Part shown: positions 6,331-7,305 of the stretch, piece after piece | Layout of the letters: the number at the start of each line of letters is the position of its first letter | Position numbering within the stretch: the first letter of the stretch is position 1 | NCBI GenBank assembly: GCA_002315815.1 | Contig: DCIN01000007.1 | Coordinates: 41,758-49,062 of the forward strand | Origin: Bacteroidales bacterium UBA1725 | Lineage (GTDB): Bacteria > Bacteroidota > Bacteroidia > Bacteroidales > UBA932 | DNA length: 7,305 nucleotides | Direction of reading: 5' to 3' | Made by a program: the position numbers and the translations under genes | The notes under the pieces: generated by a model | Databases searched by the model: none | What the model saw: the letters and a program-made list of their open reading frames with translations, nothing else | What the model was told of the DNA's origin: nothing

Positions 6331-6813
6331 TCAATGATTCTTGCCTGAGAAGAATTTGGAAATCTTTGCTGTATAATTGTCCAGCACCTGAACGGTCCCT
6401 CCATTGTAGAATGTGTCGGCGTTCAAACGGTCCGTTTCTGTCGGAGTGCGGAAATCAACATATTTTGCAGGATACCCTGTGACAGTGATTGTCTTGACCT
6501 TGATTCCGAACAGATGTTTCTTCCCGTCCACTTTGTAAGAAGACTGGATTATCACGTCACCTTTTCCGTGCTCTTTCAGGGCATAATAGTTGGCATTGGT
6601 AATCAACTGATTTAGGGATAGGCTTTTAGCTTCTACGTCAGAGGGTATGTATAAATAAGATACAGGATTCGGCTCCACTTCAAGGGAAGCGACAGTCATT
6701 GACAGAATTTTGGAATTGACAGCGTCCGAGCGGAGGCCAGTCATCGAAACGGCGCAGGATGACGTCAGGGCAATGACGGCAGTGACCGTGACAAGAAACA
6801 ACAGTTTTTTCAT
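6331..6813 (-). CDS. Small uncharacterised lipoprotein
   Basis: A 160-residue protein starting MKKLLFLVTVTAVIAL with the lipobox Leu16-Thr17-Ser18-Ser19-Cys20, so it should be exported and lipid-anchored. Cys20 is followed by Ala-Val-Ser-Met without acidic residues, which favours a periplasm-facing anchor over surface export; this is inference. The mature part has 'LIPSD'-like beta and mixed segments: 'NANYYALKEHGKGDVIIQSSYKV'-type helix then strand (~73-96), and the motif 'KTITVTGYPAKYVDFRTP' split over ~107-124. A GYPAKY strand after a 'DVIIQ' strand recalls short Bacteroidales lipoproteins of unknown function, from memory only. I do not recognise an enzymatic motif. It is the first gene of the minus-strand block; pepT follows after 45 bp. 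A -7-like TATTTTTG lies 33 bases upstream of its start. Confidence 0.82.
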   Translation of the reverse strand: MKKLLFLVTVTAVIALTSSCAVSMTGLRSDAVNSKILSMTVASLEVEPNPVSYLYIPSDVEAKSLSLNQLITNANYYALKEHGKGDVIIQSSYKVDGKKHLFGIKVKTITVTGYPAKYVDFRTPTETDRLNADTFYNGGTVQVLDNYTAKISKFFSGKNH

Positions 6814-6846
6814 TTTGGGTATGATTTGGTATCATTTAGTAAATCT

Positions 6847-6854
6847 CAAAAATA
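6847..6854 (-). promoter_or_regulatory. Candidate -7 element (TATTTTTG) for the small lipoprotein gene
   Basis: On the minus strand TATTTTTG matches the Bacteroidetes -7 consensus TAnnTTTG exactly and lies 33 bases before the ATG at 6813. No TTG is found 19-22 bases upstream, so the -33 element is missing or weak. Confidence 0.4.
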
Positions 6855-7020
6855 CAAAAAGTTTGGATATATTGTTTCTTTTTATGAGTATCACTTCACA
6901 AACCGGTAATCCTGCCTTTATTTCAGTTATAGACATAGTTCTGACCTCTGTCTGAATGGACCCTGTTCCGTGTCACTCTATCGGTCACATATCGGGTTGC
7001 ACATTGATTGCGGAAAACAA
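6855..7020. other. Non-coding intergenic stretch between divergent lipoprotein and rRNA promoters
   Basis: I see no convincing gene here. Short ORFs on either strand (for example 23 residues ending at 6955 on plus, 34 residues on minus) lack recognisable motifs or sensible context. No tRNA-like fold or clear terminator was found. Confidence 0.5.
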
Positions 7021-7040
7021 TTCAAAAAAGTTAAAAAATT

Positions 7041-7071
7041 TTTGCAGGTTCAAAAAAAAGGTGTACCTTTG
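7041..7071 (+). promoter_or_regulatory. Strong Bacteroidetes rRNA-type promoter (TTTG / TACCTTTG)
   Basis: The -33 element TTTG (7041-7044) and -7 element TACCTTTG (7064-7071) match the Bacteroidetes housekeeping consensus exactly with a 19-base spacer. An A/T-rich tract at 7021-7040 could act as an UP element. Transcription should begin around 7075-7080. The sequence closely resembles promoters that normally precede whole rRNA operons; here the next gene is 23S. Confidence 0.85.
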
Positions 7072-7096
7072 CATCCCCTTACGAAAGCAAGGGTAC
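7063..7096 (+). repeat. Imperfect inverted repeat overlapping the -7 element and start region
   Basis: GTACCTTTGC (7063-7072) and GCAAGGGTAC (7087-7096) are inverted repeats with 9 of 10 bases matching around a 14-base centre. The left arm contains most of the -7 element, so a full RNA hairpin would not be transcribed; a shorter CCCTT/AAGGG stem (7076-7080 and 7089-7093) would be. Confidence 0.4.
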
Positions 7097-7246
7097 AGAT
7101 CTTTGAAAATACTGAGAAAGATAACGAGGTAAAGTTAAAGAAATTATGATTAGTCTTAATAAATGGATTTTTTCGTTTAGAGGGATTACAATTTCATAGG
7201 CAAGAGAAATATGAGACGTAAAAGTCGAGTATGATTCACAAAGTAC
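7076..7246 (+). other. rRNA transcript leader with boxA-like antitermination site
   Basis: About 170 bases of leader separate the promoter from the 23S start. GATCTTTGAAAAT (7098-7110) resembles boxA of rRNA leaders (E. coli TGCTCTTTAACAA), which binds NusB/NusE. The stretch has no room for 16S and shows no tRNA-Ile or tRNA-Ala, which usually lie between 16S and 23S. Confidence 0.6.
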
Positions 7247-7305
7247 GAGAAAGAGAATAAGAGCGAACGGAGGATGCCTAGGCTTTCGGAAGCGAAGAAG
7301 GACGT
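7247..7305 (+). rRNA. 23S ribosomal RNA, 5' end, truncated by window edge
   Basis: The last 45 bases carry the conserved 23S 5' segment: GGATGCCTAGGC (7272-7283) followed by GAAGCGAAGAAGGACGT (7289-7305), aligning with E. coli 23S positions ~26-59. By that alignment the mature 5' end is near 7247, uncertain by several bases. The usual 'GGTGGATGCC' reads GGAGGATGCC here; this position also varies in other lineages, so it does not by itself suggest a pseudogene. The rest of the gene lies outside the window. It is preceded by an rrn-type promoter and leader without 16S in between. Confidence 0.9.

Noticed and set aside
6710..6955. 81-residue plus-strand ORF across the small lipoprotein start
   Set aside because: It overlaps the signal-peptide coding region antisense, has no recognisable motif, and lacks context.
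7023..7044. Inverted CAAAAA/TTTTTG pair upstream of the rRNA promoter
   Set aside because: Pure A and T runs pair by chance; the tract is better explained as an A/T-rich upstream promoter element.
7076..7246. Possible tRNA between the rRNA promoter and 23S
   Set aside because: No cloverleaf, T-loop (GTTCGANTC) or CCA-adjacent acceptor pattern could be found in this stretch.

Overview
The window looks like chromosomal DNA from a member of Bacteroidota, most likely order Bacteroidales. Four things point there: an OstA/LptA-like protein of the Bacteroidetes type, a fimbrillin-family lipoprotein, weak use of Shine-Dalgarno sequences, and a perfect Bacteroidetes housekeeping promoter (TTTG, 19-base spacer, TACCTTTG). 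I cannot fix the family. A gut Bacteroidales lineage of moderate GC content would fit.

Layout. Positions 1-3589 are a plus-strand block of three genes: the 3' part of an OstA-like (LPS transport type) gene, an OPT-family oligopeptide transporter overlapping it by 26 bp, and a small nucleoside/guanine deaminase-like enzyme 39 bp later. It converges on a minus-strand block with only 17 bp between them. Read in transcription order, the minus block runs from an uncharacterised small lipoprotein (6813-6331) to peptidase T (6285-5065), then a 42-residue small ORF (4971-4843), then a fimbrillin-like lipoprotein with an extra C-terminal domain (4818-3607). Positions 6814-7246 hold no protein gene: they carry the outward-facing promoter region of the minus block and a strong rRNA-type promoter with its leader. 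The 5' end of a 23S rRNA gene begins near 7247 and runs off the right edge.

How the genes may work together. The OPT transporter and peptidase T would fit uptake of short peptides followed by cytoplasmic hydrolysis of tripeptides, although they lie in different, convergent transcription units. The OstA-like protein and both lipoproteins belong to the cell envelope.

Most worth a second look are two things. First, the 23S gene sits only about 175 bases behind its own rrn-type promoter, with no 16S or tRNA genes between. This suggests a 23S transcription unit separated from 16S, or an assembly join. Second, the small ORF has a Cys-x-Ser-Gly core and an Asn/Gly-rich end, sits directly upstream of the fimbrillin-like lipoprotein, and has a perfect hairpin over its stop region.
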